From an uncultured Dialister sp. (lineage in GTDB: Bacteria > Bacillota > Negativicutes > Veillonellales > Dialisteraceae), in assembly GCA_900314595.1 (NCBI GenBank), contig OMVW01000022.1, positions 1-34,867 of the forward strand: 34,867 nt of DNA, given 5' to 3'. Position numbers and translations under genes: made by a program. Shown here piece after piece: positions 15,736-23,291 of the stretch (position 1 is the first letter of the stretch; the number at the start of each line of letters is the position of its first letter). The notes beneath the pieces were generated by a model that did no database searches, had not been told where the DNA came from, and saw nothing but the letters and a program-made list of their open reading frames with translations.

Positions 15736-16761
15736 ATGCTTTCATTCAAATTCATCCTCCAGCGTCTGATCCACCTGATCTTTGTCTTTATCGGCGTATC
15801 CATCGTGACGTTCTGTATTTCCCACGTCATTCCGGGCGACCCGGCCCGCATGCTGGTGGGACCCCATGCATCGCCGGAAGTGCTCGAGGCGGCGCGCCAG
15901 TCCCTGGGTCTGGATAAGCCGATCCTCACGCAGTACGCCCTGTACATGGAGGGCCTGGCCCATGGGGATATGGGGATTTCCATCCGCACCCAGATGCCTG
16001 TCTCCGGTGAGCTGGCCAGGTATTTCCCGGCTACTCTGGAACTGACGCTGGCAGCCATGGTGATTGCCGTGGTCTTCGGTATTTTCCTGGGCGTCCTTTC
16101 TGCCGTTCACCGGGATTCCTGGGTGGATCATATTTCCCGTATCATTTCCATGATCGGCGTATCCATCCCTCTTTTCTGGTCCGGTGTGGTGTGCCTCATC
16201 ATTTTCTACAAGGTCATTCCCATTTTCCCGGCTTCCGGCAGGCTCGATGCGTTCATTCCGCCGCCGGCTCATGTGACGGGGCTTTATATCATCGACGGAT
16301 TGATTGAAGGAAATATGGATGTGGTGGCTTCGGCCATCCATCATCTGCTCCTTCCGGCGCTGTGCCTTGCCTATGCGCAGCTGGCCATCATTGCCCGGCA
16401 GGTACGAAGCGGCATGGTGGACGTGCTGGAGCAGGACTACATCCGTACGGCAAGGGCCAGCGGGATTCCGAGGCACCGGATCATTTATCATTATGCGTTG
16501 AAAAATGCCCTGATCCCTACAGTCACCATCACGGGCCTCACTATTGGTGAACTGCTGGGAGGCGCAGTCATTACGGAGACCATCTTCGGCTGGCCGGGCA
16601 TGGGGAAGTACGTGATGGATTCCATCGCCTATCTGGATTTCCCTGCCATTATGGGATTTACCCTGGTGGTTTCCCTGGGATACGTCATCATCAATATGGT
16701 GGTGGATATGATTTACAATATCCTGAATCCACAGATTTCGAGCGGAGGTGAAGGCCGATGA
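15736..16761 (+). CDS. dppB: Peptide ABC transporter permease DppB
   Basis: This 341-residue inner-membrane permease has the family layout: an N-terminal helix, the periplasmic HVIPGDPARMLVGP segment, and five further helices. The cytoplasmic EAA-type loop DYIRTARASGIPRHRIIYHY (235-254), which contacts the ATPases, is present. The ribosome site AGGAGG lies 5 bases before the ATG. Its last four bases overlap the dppC start (ATGA), showing tight coupling. With DppC it forms the translocation channel for peptides delivered by DppA. Confidence 0.95.
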   Translation: MLSFKFILQRLIHLIFVFIGVSIVTFCISHVIPGDPARMLVGPHASPEVLEAARQSLGLDKPILTQYALYMEGLAHGDMGISIRTQMPVSGELARYFPATLELTLAAMVIAVVFGIFLGVLSAVHRDSWVDHISRIISMIGVSIPLFWSGVVCLIIFYKVIPIFPASGRLDAFIPPPAHVTGLYIIDGLIEGNMDVVASAIHHLLLPALCLAYAQLAIIARQVRSGMVDVLEQDYIRTARASGIPRHRIIYHYALKNALIPTVTITGLTIGELLGGAVITETIFGWPGMGKYVMDSIAYLDFPAIMGFTLVVSLGYVIINMVVDMIYNILNPQISSGGEGR

Positions 16762-17630
16762 ATGAAAAGGAAGAATTTCAGCCGGAACGCCAGACTTTTG
16801 CGAAAAGGGCAGTGGAGGTGCTTCTTAAAAATCACCTCACGCTCCTGGGCATGATCATCGTGGCCATCATCATCCTCCTGGGAATTCTGGCGCCGGTCAT
16901 CGCTCCCTGGGACCCGAATCTCATGAATATCCCCGGCCGTCTGCAGGCGCCGTCGGCAGTCCACCTCTTTGGCACTGATGAGATGGGAAGGGATATTTTC
17001 TCCAGAATCCTCTTCGGTGCCCGTATTTCCATTACCGTAGGCCTTTCCATCGTCATCCTGGCAGCGGTGATCGGAGTGGTGATCGGCTCTGTTTCCGGTT
17101 ACTGCGGAGGAAAGGTGGACCAGGTGATTATGGCCCTGACGGATATGGTCCTTTCCTTCCCGTCCATGGTACTGGCCCTGGCGCTGACTGCGGCTCTCGG
17201 TGTGGGCCTCTTCAATACCATGCTGGCGGTCTGTATCGTCCGCATTCCTATGTACGTGCGACTCATGAGAGGGCAGGTGCTCTCCCTGAAGTCGGAGCCC
17301 TATGTGAAGGCGGCCAATACGTTCGGCGCCTCTCCTGCGTGGATCATCATCCACCACATCATTCCGAACTGCCTCTCGCCTCTTATGGTGCAGATGACTC
17401 TGGGCATCGGAGATGCTATCCTGATCGCTTCTTCCATGAGCTTCATCGGCCTTGGCGCCCAGCCTCCCATGCCGGAATGGGGCGCCATGATTTCCACCGC
17501 CCGGGTCTATGCCATTGACCAGTGGTGGTACGCCGCATTTCCCGGCATTTTCATCCTGATCACCGTCATGGGCTTCAACCTTTTAGGCGATGGCCTGCGC
17601 GACATTCTGGACCCGAGAGGAGCTGAGTAA
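16758..17630 (+). CDS. dppC: Peptide ABC transporter permease DppC
   Basis: This 290-residue partner permease has the OppC-type N-terminal helix (LTLLGMIIVAIIILLGILAP) and the signature GTDEMGRDIFSRILFGARIS. The EAA loop PYVKAANTFGASPAWIIIHH and the end segment GFNLLGDGLRDILDPR are also typical. It overlaps dppB by four bases and is one base from dppD. Confidence 0.95.
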   Translation: MNEKEEFQPERQTFAKRAVEVLLKNHLTLLGMIIVAIIILLGILAPVIAPWDPNLMNIPGRLQAPSAVHLFGTDEMGRDIFSRILFGARISITVGLSIVILAAVIGVVIGSVSGYCGGKVDQVIMALTDMVLSFPSMVLALALTAALGVGLFNTMLAVCIVRIPMYVRLMRGQVLSLKSEPYVKAANTFGASPAWIIIHHIIPNCLSPLMVQMTLGIGDAILIASSMSFIGLGAQPPMPEWGAMISTARVYAIDQWWYAAFPGIFILITVMGFNLLGDGLRDILDPRGAE

Positions 17631-17631
17631 G

Positions 17632-18609
17632 ATGGAAAATATTCTGGAAATAGAAAATCTTTCTCTCGCTCTTCCGTCGAAAAAAGGCCCTGTGCCCATC
17701 CTTCACAATGTGAATCTCACGGTGGAACCGGGGAAGATCATGGGCCTTGTGGGCGAATCGGGAAGCGGCAAATCCATGACCGCCTTTGCGGTGACCCGCC
17801 TTCTCCCCGGCGGAAATAGGGCGCAGCTGGAAGGGTCCATCCATCTCTGCGGCCGGCAGCTCCTCGGTATTTCCGAAAAAAATATGGAAGCCATCCGCGG
17901 GCGGGACGTATCCATGATTTTCCAGGAACCCATGACCTGCCTCAATCCTGTGTATACCATAGGCACCCAGATGACCGACGTCATCAGGACCCATGAAAAA
18001 ATAACGAAGAAAGAAGCCCATACCCGGGCGGTCCAGCTGCTCCGGGACGTTCACATACGAAATGCGGAAGATGTCTTTGACTGCTATCCCTATGAACTTT
18101 CCGGCGGTATGCGCCAGAGAGTCATGATCGCCATGGCCCTTTCCTGCAAGCCGAAACTTCTGATTGCCGATGAACCGACGACGGCTCTGGACGTGACGGT
18201 GCAGGCCCAGATTCTTTATCTTATCAAAGAGGCCTGCCGCGAAAGAGGCACAGCGGTGCTCTTTATTTCCCATGATTTAGGGGTCATTTCGGAAATATGC
18301 GACCGCGTGTCCGTCATGTATTCCGGGTATATCGTGGAAACAGGGGAAACGAAAGACGTGCTCAGCAGCCCCCGCCATCCCTATACGAAGGCCCTCATCG
18401 GGGCCCTTCCGAAGGTCATGGAAGACGGAAGCAGGCAGAAACTTTTCGCCATCCCCGGGATGGTGCCGGACCCGAGGGAAAAAATGACGGGCTGCCGCTT
18501 CGCTCCCCGCTGCCACCGCTGCATCGCCGCCTGCACCGAAGGAAAACTGAAAGCACTTGATTTCGGAAACGGCCACAAAGTGTACTGCTGCCATCCGGAG
18601 GAGGGATAA
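17632..18609 (+). CDS. dppD: Peptide ABC transporter ATP-binding protein DppD
   Basis: This 325-residue nucleotide-binding subunit powers the DppBC channel. Walker A GESGSGKS is at 41-48, the signature LSGGMRQR starts at 156, and Walker B LLIADEP has Asp180-Glu181. The H-loop is in FISHDLG. The C-terminal oligopeptide/dipeptide domain is cysteine-rich (GCRFAPRCHRCIAAC and later CC), as in DppD/OppD proteins, where this region may bind a metal centre. The start ATG at 17632 is directly behind the dppC stop. Confidence 0.95.
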   Translation: MENILEIENLSLALPSKKGPVPILHNVNLTVEPGKIMGLVGESGSGKSMTAFAVTRLLPGGNRAQLEGSIHLCGRQLLGISEKNMEAIRGRDVSMIFQEPMTCLNPVYTIGTQMTDVIRTHEKITKKEAHTRAVQLLRDVHIRNAEDVFDCYPYELSGGMRQRVMIAMALSCKPKLLIADEPTTALDVTVQAQILYLIKEACRERGTAVLFISHDLGVISEICDRVSVMYSGYIVETGETKDVLSSPRHPYTKALIGALPKVMEDGSRQKLFAIPGMVPDPREKMTGCRFAPRCHRCIAACTEGKLKALDFGNGHKVYCCHPEEG

Positions 18610-18610
18610 C

Positions 18611-19441
18611 ATGGACATACTGGAAATCAGAAATGTGACGAAAACCTTCCGCACCCGGACCTTCTGGGGCAAAAAGAAGGAAGTGCATGCATTAAACGGC
18701 GTGAGCCTCACATTGAAGAAAGGGGAATCCCTGGGCATCGTCGGCGAATCGGGCTGCGGGAAATCGACTCTGGCCAATCTCATCATCCACCTCATCGAAC
18801 CCACCAGCGGGCAGATCTTCCTCTACGGCAAGGATATTTCCCATGCGAAGGAAGCGGAAGTCAGGGAACTTCGGAAGAAAGTGCAGATCGTCTTCCAGGA
18901 TCCCTATTCCTCTCTTTCTCCCCGCATGAAAATCGGGGATATCCTCATGGAACCGGCGCGGGTGATGAAGGAATTTACGGAAAAAGAAAGAAGAGAACGG
19001 GCGGAAATGCTGCTCGAAATCGTAGGTCTCCGGAAAAGCGTGATGGACCGGTATCCCCACGAATTTTCCGGCGGCCAGCGCCAGCGTATTTCCATAGCCC
19101 GTGCCCTGATGACGAGACCGGACATCCTGATTCTCGACGAACCGACTTCGGCCCTCGACGTATCCGTGCAGGCCCAGGTGCTGAACCTCCTCATGGACCT
19201 TCGGGGCAGAATGAACCTCACCTATCTTTTCATTTCACATAACCTGGCAGTGGTGCGCTACATTTCCGACCGCACAGCTGTCATGCAGCGGGGCAGCCTG
19301 GTGGAAATAGGGGATTCCGACCAGATTCTTACACATCCTTCAGATCCTTATACGAAGGAACTCATCGCTGCGGTACCTATGATCGGCAAACCTTTCAAAG
19401 AACCGGAGCACCTGATGGAATTGGGAGGCCTCGATGGTTGA
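18611..19441 (+). CDS. dppF: Peptide ABC transporter ATP-binding protein DppF
   Basis: This 276-residue second ATPase has Walker A GESGCGKS at 45-52, the signature FSGGQRQRISIARAL, Walker B ILILDEPTSALD and FISHNLAVV. It is shorter than most DppF/OppF proteins: the C-terminal cysteine-containing extension is largely missing and the protein ends soon after DPYTKELIAAVP. It overlaps the next gene by 8 bases. The start ATG is one base after the dppD stop (TAACATG) with GGAGGAGG upstream. Confidence 0.95.
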   Translation: MDILEIRNVTKTFRTRTFWGKKKEVHALNGVSLTLKKGESLGIVGESGCGKSTLANLIIHLIEPTSGQIFLYGKDISHAKEAEVRELRKKVQIVFQDPYSSLSPRMKIGDILMEPARVMKEFTEKERRERAEMLLEIVGLRKSVMDRYPHEFSGGQRQRISIARALMTRPDILILDEPTSALDVSVQAQVLNLLMDLRGRMNLTYLFISHNLAVVRYISDRTAVMQRGSLVEIGDSDQILTHPSDPYTKELIAAVPMIGKPFKEPEHLMELGGLDG

Positions 19442-20918
19442 TCTGGAAAAACTGAAAAATTTAATCCAAAGGATGATGGATTATTACTCTGTCCCCGGGA
19501 TGGCCCTGGGCCTTATCGAAGGAGACCGGGTCAATTTCCTTTCCTTTGGCGTGCGGAATGAAAAAGGGGACCCCTTCCGGCCGGATACCATTTCCGGCAT
19601 CGGTTCCTGCACGAAATCCATGACGGATTATGCGGTCATGCGCCTTGCCGAGCGGGGAATCCTCGATATCGACGAACCGGTGAAGAATTACGTGCCCTTC
19701 TTTGCACTCTGGGATGAAGAAGCCACCTCCGCCGTGACCCTCCGGGATATGATGTGCCACCGGACAGGGGTGGGTTTCCACGACGGTACCTGGCCGGACA
19801 ATTCCATTTCCCGGGTGGAATATTTAAAAAGACTGAAATACATGGAGCCCACCGCGCCCTTCCGTACACTGGCCCAGTACAGTAATGTCATGTACACCGC
19901 TATCGGCGGCATTCTGGAGCAGGTGACGGGAAAGAAGTGGGAGGAAATTTTAAAAGAGGAAATATTTGAGCCCCTTCATATGGATCGCACCTGCTGCCTC
20001 ATGGAGGAAGCGCTGGCCGATCCCAATTCGGCCCGTCCCTTCCGCTGGAATCAGGGCCTTCATGAGGTGCCTCCCTGGAATATCGACCAGGCCGGTCCCT
20101 GCGGTTCCGTCATGAGTACCGCAGAAGATATGGTGAAATGGCTCTCCCTTCACATTCAGGGAGGTATGGTGGAAGGAAAATATTTCTTAAAGCCAAAGGG
20201 ATTCCTCGATATGCACACGCCCCAGATCCTTATGGACTATCCTCACGTCCTGGGCGGGCGGAGCCTGGGATATGGCTTTGGCTGGCGGGTCATGGAATAC
20301 CGGGGCTCCGTCATCCAGCAGCATACGGGAAAAATCGAGGGCTACTCAGCCTTCCAGTTCTACATTCCCGTCCTTTCCTGCGGGGCCGTCTACCTTCAGA
20401 ACCTGCACTGCCCCGATAATCCCCTCATCTTTGCCATCCAGGGATTCCTCCTCGATGCCTTCCTGGGGCGGGGAGAAGAAGACTGGTTTGCCATGTACAC
20501 CGACCCCGGCCGCAGCCATGCGCCGGAGGACATGTACCACCATCTGGAATTCCACTGCCTCCCGGAGAGCCGCGCGAAAGGGCCCCTCTCTCATCCTCTT
20601 TCCGACTATGAAGGAACCTACGAGAGCGGCGGCTATGGCACCTTCCGCGTGAAAATCAGGGACGGAAAACTGTTCCTCGATGAAAGGGCAGTCAGGGACA
20701 GGCCCATGACCCATCTTTACTATGATACCTTCCGGGTGAACGAAGTGAAGGAAGATACGGACCTCTATGAAATCCCTCTCACCTTCTTTGCCGACGATGC
20801 GGGAGAAATCGCAGGCTTCCACCTTCTCATGGAACCCAGGGTGAAATCCATCCGTTTCACAAAAGTGAGAAAGCCCGAAGAAAAAATCATTCACGATCCC
20901 GATGCGCCCCATTACTGA
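19434..20918 (+). CDS. Serine hydrolase of the beta-lactamase/S12 peptidase family
   Basis: This 494-residue protein has the class C beta-lactamase/D-aminopeptidase fold. The SxxK motif is SCTK (Ser58, Lys61), the YxN motif is YSN (149-151) and the third motif is HTGKIEG near 300. A C-terminal beta-rich domain (from about residue 385, DYEGTYESGGYGTF) resembles the lipocalin-like or DUF3471-type domains of S12 peptidases such as Pab87. No signal peptide is seen, which argues against a resistance beta-lactamase and for a cytosolic peptidase or esterase. It overlaps dppF by 8 bases and shares its operon, so it probably processes imported peptides, perhaps with D-residues. The exact substrate is an inference. 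Confidence 0.85.
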   Translation: MVDLEKLKNLIQRMMDYYSVPGMALGLIEGDRVNFLSFGVRNEKGDPFRPDTISGIGSCTKSMTDYAVMRLAERGILDIDEPVKNYVPFFALWDEEATSAVTLRDMMCHRTGVGFHDGTWPDNSISRVEYLKRLKYMEPTAPFRTLAQYSNVMYTAIGGILEQVTGKKWEEILKEEIFEPLHMDRTCCLMEEALADPNSARPFRWNQGLHEVPPWNIDQAGPCGSVMSTAEDMVKWLSLHIQGGMVEGKYFLKPKGFLDMHTPQILMDYPHVLGGRSLGYGFGWRVMEYRGSVIQQHTGKIEGYSAFQFYIPVLSCGAVYLQNLHCPDNPLIFAIQGFLLDAFLGRGEEDWFAMYTDPGRSHAPEDMYHHLEFHCLPESRAKGPLSHPLSDYEGTYESGGYGTFRVKIRDGKLFLDERAVRDRPMTHLYYDTFRVNEVKEDTDLYEIPLTFFADDAGEIAGFHLLMEPRVKSIRFTKVRKPEEKIIHDPDAPHY

Positions 20919-20963
20919 GTGTCATTTCAAAAGGAAAGAATCGTCTTTTATGTGCGGGCGGAT

Positions 20964-21109
20964 TGTTAATAGTTAATGGCCAATCGCCGGGTGACTTTCA
21001 GGTCATTCCGGCGATTGACTGTACAGGAGCAATTAGTTAATGAGTGGTCCGATTTCCTGTCATTTCCGGCTTCCTGCAGTCTGTGCAGAAACAGTCATTA
21101 ACCATTATC
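20964..21109 (-). repeat. Two relatives of the 60-bp hairpin units
   Basis: GTTAATAGTTAATGG, AGTTAATGAG and CATTAACCATTATC (the ATTAAC heptamers) flank two segments. The first contains a near-perfect stem CAATCGCCGG/CCGGCGATTG (20981-20990, 21008-21017) with TGAC/GTCA inside and then TGTACAG. The second contains CTGTGCAG. Read in reverse, the order TGTACAG - hairpin - CCATTAACTATTAAC equals that of the array at 3241-3894, although the hairpin sequence is different. Confidence 0.75.
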
Positions 21110-21185
21110 TGCTGCAGGGAAAATTGACTGTAAACATCCTGAACGGTACGACACAATAAATGCAAAAGATTTGCAACAAAACTAA

Positions 21186-21214
21186 TTGCAATATAGGTTT
21201 CCTTTTGGTACTAT
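21186..21214 (+). promoter_or_regulatory. Promoter of the GNAT gene
   Basis: TTGCAA (21186-21191) and TACTAT (21209-21214) are 17 bases apart. The transcript would start near 21221, just ahead of the start codon at 21247. Confidence 0.65.
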
Positions 21215-21246
21215 AAGATAAAAGCATGTTTAAAAGGGGGCTTTCT

Positions 21247-21735
21247 ATGGAATATACAATTCGAAAAGGAAATATCAGTGATGCGAAGCCCCTGGCAGCG
21301 GTGGAAGCGGAATGTTTTCCGGCGGCCGAAGCGGCTACGGCAGAAGAAATAGAGGAGCGCCTCGAAGTCTATCCTTCCCATTTCCTCCTGATTTACAGGG
21401 ATGGAAAACTGGTGGGCTTCATCGACGGCATGGCAACCGATGAGAAGGATCTCACCGATGAGATGTATGAAAAGGCGTCCCTTCACAATGAAAAAGGCGC
21501 CTGGCAGATGATTTTCGGCCTCAATACCATCCCCTCCTGCCGGCGGGAAGGCTGCGCGGCTCGCCTCGTGGAAGCGTTCAAAAAGCAGGCGGAAGAAGAA
21601 GGCCGGCGGGGCATCGTCCTCACCTGCAAGGATCAACTGGTCCATTACTACGCGAAATTCGGCTTCCAAAATGAAGGCGTCTCCGGTTCCACCCATGGAA
21701 ACGTGGTCTGGTACCAGATGCGGCTCACCTTCTGA
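21247..21735 (+). CDS. GNAT family N-acetyltransferase
   Basis: This 162-residue acetyltransferase transfers acetyl from acetyl-CoA to an amine. The CoA-binding motif is SCRREGCAARLVEAF (about 98-112, the R-x-x-G-x-A pattern), and the late YYAKFGFQNEG strand-helix is typical. The start ATG at 21247 follows AAAAGGGGG by 6 bases; an ATG at 21226 has no ribosome site and lies almost at the predicted transcript start. It stands alone with its own promoter. Substrate unknown. Confidence 0.85.
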   Translation: MEYTIRKGNISDAKPLAAVEAECFPAAEAATAEEIEERLEVYPSHFLLIYRDGKLVGFIDGMATDEKDLTDEMYEKASLHNEKGAWQMIFGLNTIPSCRREGCAARLVEAFKKQAEEEGRRGIVLTCKDQLVHYYAKFGFQNEGVSGSTHGNVVWYQMRLTF

Positions 21736-21761
21736 TGACGGCTGCCGGCAGCTGACCACCA

Positions 21762-21798
21762 ACTACTAATCACTAACCACTAAAAACTAAAAACTATT
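21762..21798 (+). repeat. Heptamer array (CTAACCA/CTAAAAA type)
   Basis: About five tandem 7-nt units (CTACTAA-, CTAACCA, CTAAAAA, CTAAAAA, CTATTCC) follow the GNAT gene. A related short run, CTAAAAACTAAAAACC, is at 23271-23286 beside copy H. No core hairpin adjoins it. Confidence 0.7.
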
Positions 21799-21834
21799 CC
21801 AGATTCTTAATCCTTTATTCTGATAAATTTTACT

Positions 21835-21863
21835 TTACTTGAAATATTTCCATGCTTTATAAT
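21835..21863 (+). promoter_or_regulatory. Promoter of the small secreted protein gene
   Basis: TTACTT (21835-21840) and TATAAT (21858-21863) have 17-base spacing, about 60 bases before the start codon. Confidence 0.6.
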
Positions 21864-21925
21864 GATAGTAGAAGTATAGAATCATTTAATGTTGGAAGAA
21901 AAATCCTGTAAGAATTGAGGAACCT

Positions 21926-22357
21926 ATGAAACGGCAGATCCTGGCGCTGGCGCTGGCAGTCTTTCTGATTCCGGCGGGAGTTTCAGGCAAAGGGATTTCT
22001 GATCCGGGCTGCACCCTGTATGATTCAGCGCTGAAAGAAGAAGCCCGGGAGTCGTCTTTCCTCTTTGATGATGGCTTCGGGCGGATGGTGGAATTCACCC
22101 TTGCTCCCGCAGGAGAGGGGAAAAGTCTGATCATCCGGCAGAACCGGCAGGTGGTCTGGCAGAAAGATTGTCTTGTCAATGACTCGGATTTCTCTGTAGT
22201 GAAAAGAGAAGGTCTGGGGAGGATTTATTTCCTCATTCAGCTGGGCGGCCATCGATACCATGCGTTTCAGGACAGGGACGGCCGCTGGCAGGTACAGGAA
22301 TTCATGGAAGATCCGAAAGGACTCCATCTTGCAAATGATGGAATTATCCCCTTATAA
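21926..22357 (+). CDS. Hypothetical secreted protein
   Basis: I do not recognise this 143-residue protein. It starts with a clear signal peptide (MKRQILALALAVFLIPAGVSG, cleavage probably near residue 21). The mature part is about 120 residues, with alternating short strands (SLIIRQNRQVVWQKD, IYFLIQLGGHRYHAFQDRDG) that suggest a small beta-rich domain. It has one cysteine in each half (Cys29, Cys82), so one disulfide is possible. A GAGGAACC ribosome site precedes the ATG. It is between a GNAT and a MarR gene, each with its own promoter, so context gives no function. Confidence 0.75.
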   Translation: MKRQILALALAVFLIPAGVSGKGISDPGCTLYDSALKEEARESSFLFDDGFGRMVEFTLAPAGEGKSLIIRQNRQVVWQKDCLVNDSDFSVVKREGLGRIYFLIQLGGHRYHAFQDRDGRWQVQEFMEDPKGLHLANDGIIPL

Positions 22358-22398
22358 AAGAATTCTTTATCGAACACAATAAATTTCAAAAAATGGTT

Positions 22399-22428
22399 TT
22401 GACGCCTTTAATTAGCAGGTTGTATAAT
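22399..22428 (+). promoter_or_regulatory. Promoter of the MarR gene
   Basis: TTGACG (22399-22404) and TATAAT (22423-22428) are separated by 18 bases. The start site would fall inside the palindrome at 22429-22446. Confidence 0.8.
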
Positions 22429-22446
22429 TAATGTATAAGTACATTA
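22429..22446. promoter_or_regulatory. Palindromic operator, probably for MarR autoregulation
   Basis: TAATGTA-TAAG-TACATTA is a perfect 7-4-7 palindrome immediately after the -10 box. Its size and position fit a MarR-family dimer site that blocks transcription initiation. Confidence 0.75.
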
Positions 22447-22534
22447 CTTTTTGTAAAGGTTAGAGTGACAAATTCTAACCGGAGAAAGGAGACGGAGCGG
22501 GCCGTTTCCGGTACACAAAAGCAAGGTGAGGGAT

Positions 22535-23005
22535 ATGAAGAAACAGGTACATTTGAGACCAGGCGATCTGGCAGACAGTGATAAACTGGGACTGACATAT
22601 AACCTTGGGCAGGCACATAAGAAGATGCTGCTGCGCCAGTCAGGAATCATGAAAAAATTCGGGCTGACCGCACGGCAGTCCCTGATCATTGCCTATCTGT
22701 CCACTCATAAAAAAGAAGTGGTCACCCAGAAGACGCTGGAAGACCACCTCCATCTGACGAATCCCACCATTACGGTGATGGTGAAGTCCATGATTGAAAA
22801 AGGCCTCATCCGCAAGGAAAGAGTGCCCGATGATGCACGGAAATACCGCCTCTTCATGACAGAAAAGGCAAAACAGGTCGAACAGGCCAGCCGCGAAGCC
22901 TCTATCGATCTCGACCAGTCCTTCTACGAAGGCGTCTCCGAGAGCGATATGCGAGTCTTTAAAGGCGTCCTGGAACAGATCATGAAAAACCTGGATGCTA
23001 CCTAG
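22535..23005 (+). CDS. MarR family transcriptional regulator
   Basis: This 156-residue winged helix-turn-helix regulator has GLTARQSLIIAYLSTHKKEVVTQKTLEDHL, a recognition helix region (LTNPTITVMVKSMIEKGLI) and the wing RKERVPDDARKYRLFMTEKA. Flanking helices form the dimer interface. The start ATG at 22535 sits behind AAGGTGAGG; a GTG at 22526 overlaps that site. The gene is monocistronic, followed by a terminator, with a palindrome at its own promoter. Other targets are unknown; the dppA palindrome (TTTACTTC arms) is different in sequence. Confidence 0.9.
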   Translation: MKKQVHLRPGDLADSDKLGLTYNLGQAHKKMLLRQSGIMKKFGLTARQSLIIAYLSTHKKEVVTQKTLEDHLHLTNPTITVMVKSMIEKGLIRKERVPDDARKYRLFMTEKAKQVEQASREASIDLDQSFYEGVSESDMRVFKGVLEQIMKNLDAT

Positions 23006-23009
23006 GAAG

Positions 23010-23047
23010 ATAATCCACCGGACTGATTCAGTCGGGTGGATTTTTTT
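23010..23047 (+). terminator. Terminator of the MarR gene
   Basis: AATCCACCGGACTGA and AGTCGGGTGGATT pair with one mismatch; TTTTTTTATT follows. Confidence 0.9.
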
Positions 23048-23064
23048 ATTGTCATTTTGGAAAT

Positions 23065-23261
23065 AAAAGTGGTAAGTGATAAGTGAAGGTGGCGGCCCTG
23101 ATGGGCCGCAAATTATATATGGGGATGTGCACAGGCGAGGTGAAGGCTCATTAGCACAAATTGGGAGCCAAAGGCCGTGCGCGGAGCGCACTACATAAAT
23201 CGGTTTCCGCAGGAAACCATATCCAACACTTACCACTTATCACTTCACACTGACCACTTTT
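23065..23261 (+). repeat. Modular repeat copy H (complete, GTGATAA heptamers)
   Basis: Terminal inverted bases AAAAGTGGT (23065-23073) and ACCACTTTT (23253-23261) bound about 197 bp. Order: array GTGGTAA-GTGATAA-GTGAAGG; hairpin GCGGCCC-TGAT-GGGCCGC (23092-23109); box TATATATGGGGATGTGCACA (23115-23134); GAGGTGAAGGCTCATTAGC; CCAAAGGCC; hairpin GTGCGC-GGA-GCGCAC (23177-23191); hairpin GGTTTCC-GCA-GGAAACC (23202-23218); and an inverted array TTACCAC-TTATCAC-TTCACAC. It is almost identical to copy J2. Confidence 0.92.
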
Positions 23262-23291
23262 AATCTGATTCTAAAAACTAAAAACCAACTG

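Noticed and set aside
19434..20918. Antibiotic-resistance beta-lactamase
   Set aside because: No signal peptide, the third motif and the extra C-terminal domain fit S12 peptidases or esterases, and the gene is fused to a transporter operon.
23065..23261. Insertion sequence
   Set aside because: There is no transposase frame and no clear target duplication; only a non-autonomous element remains possible.
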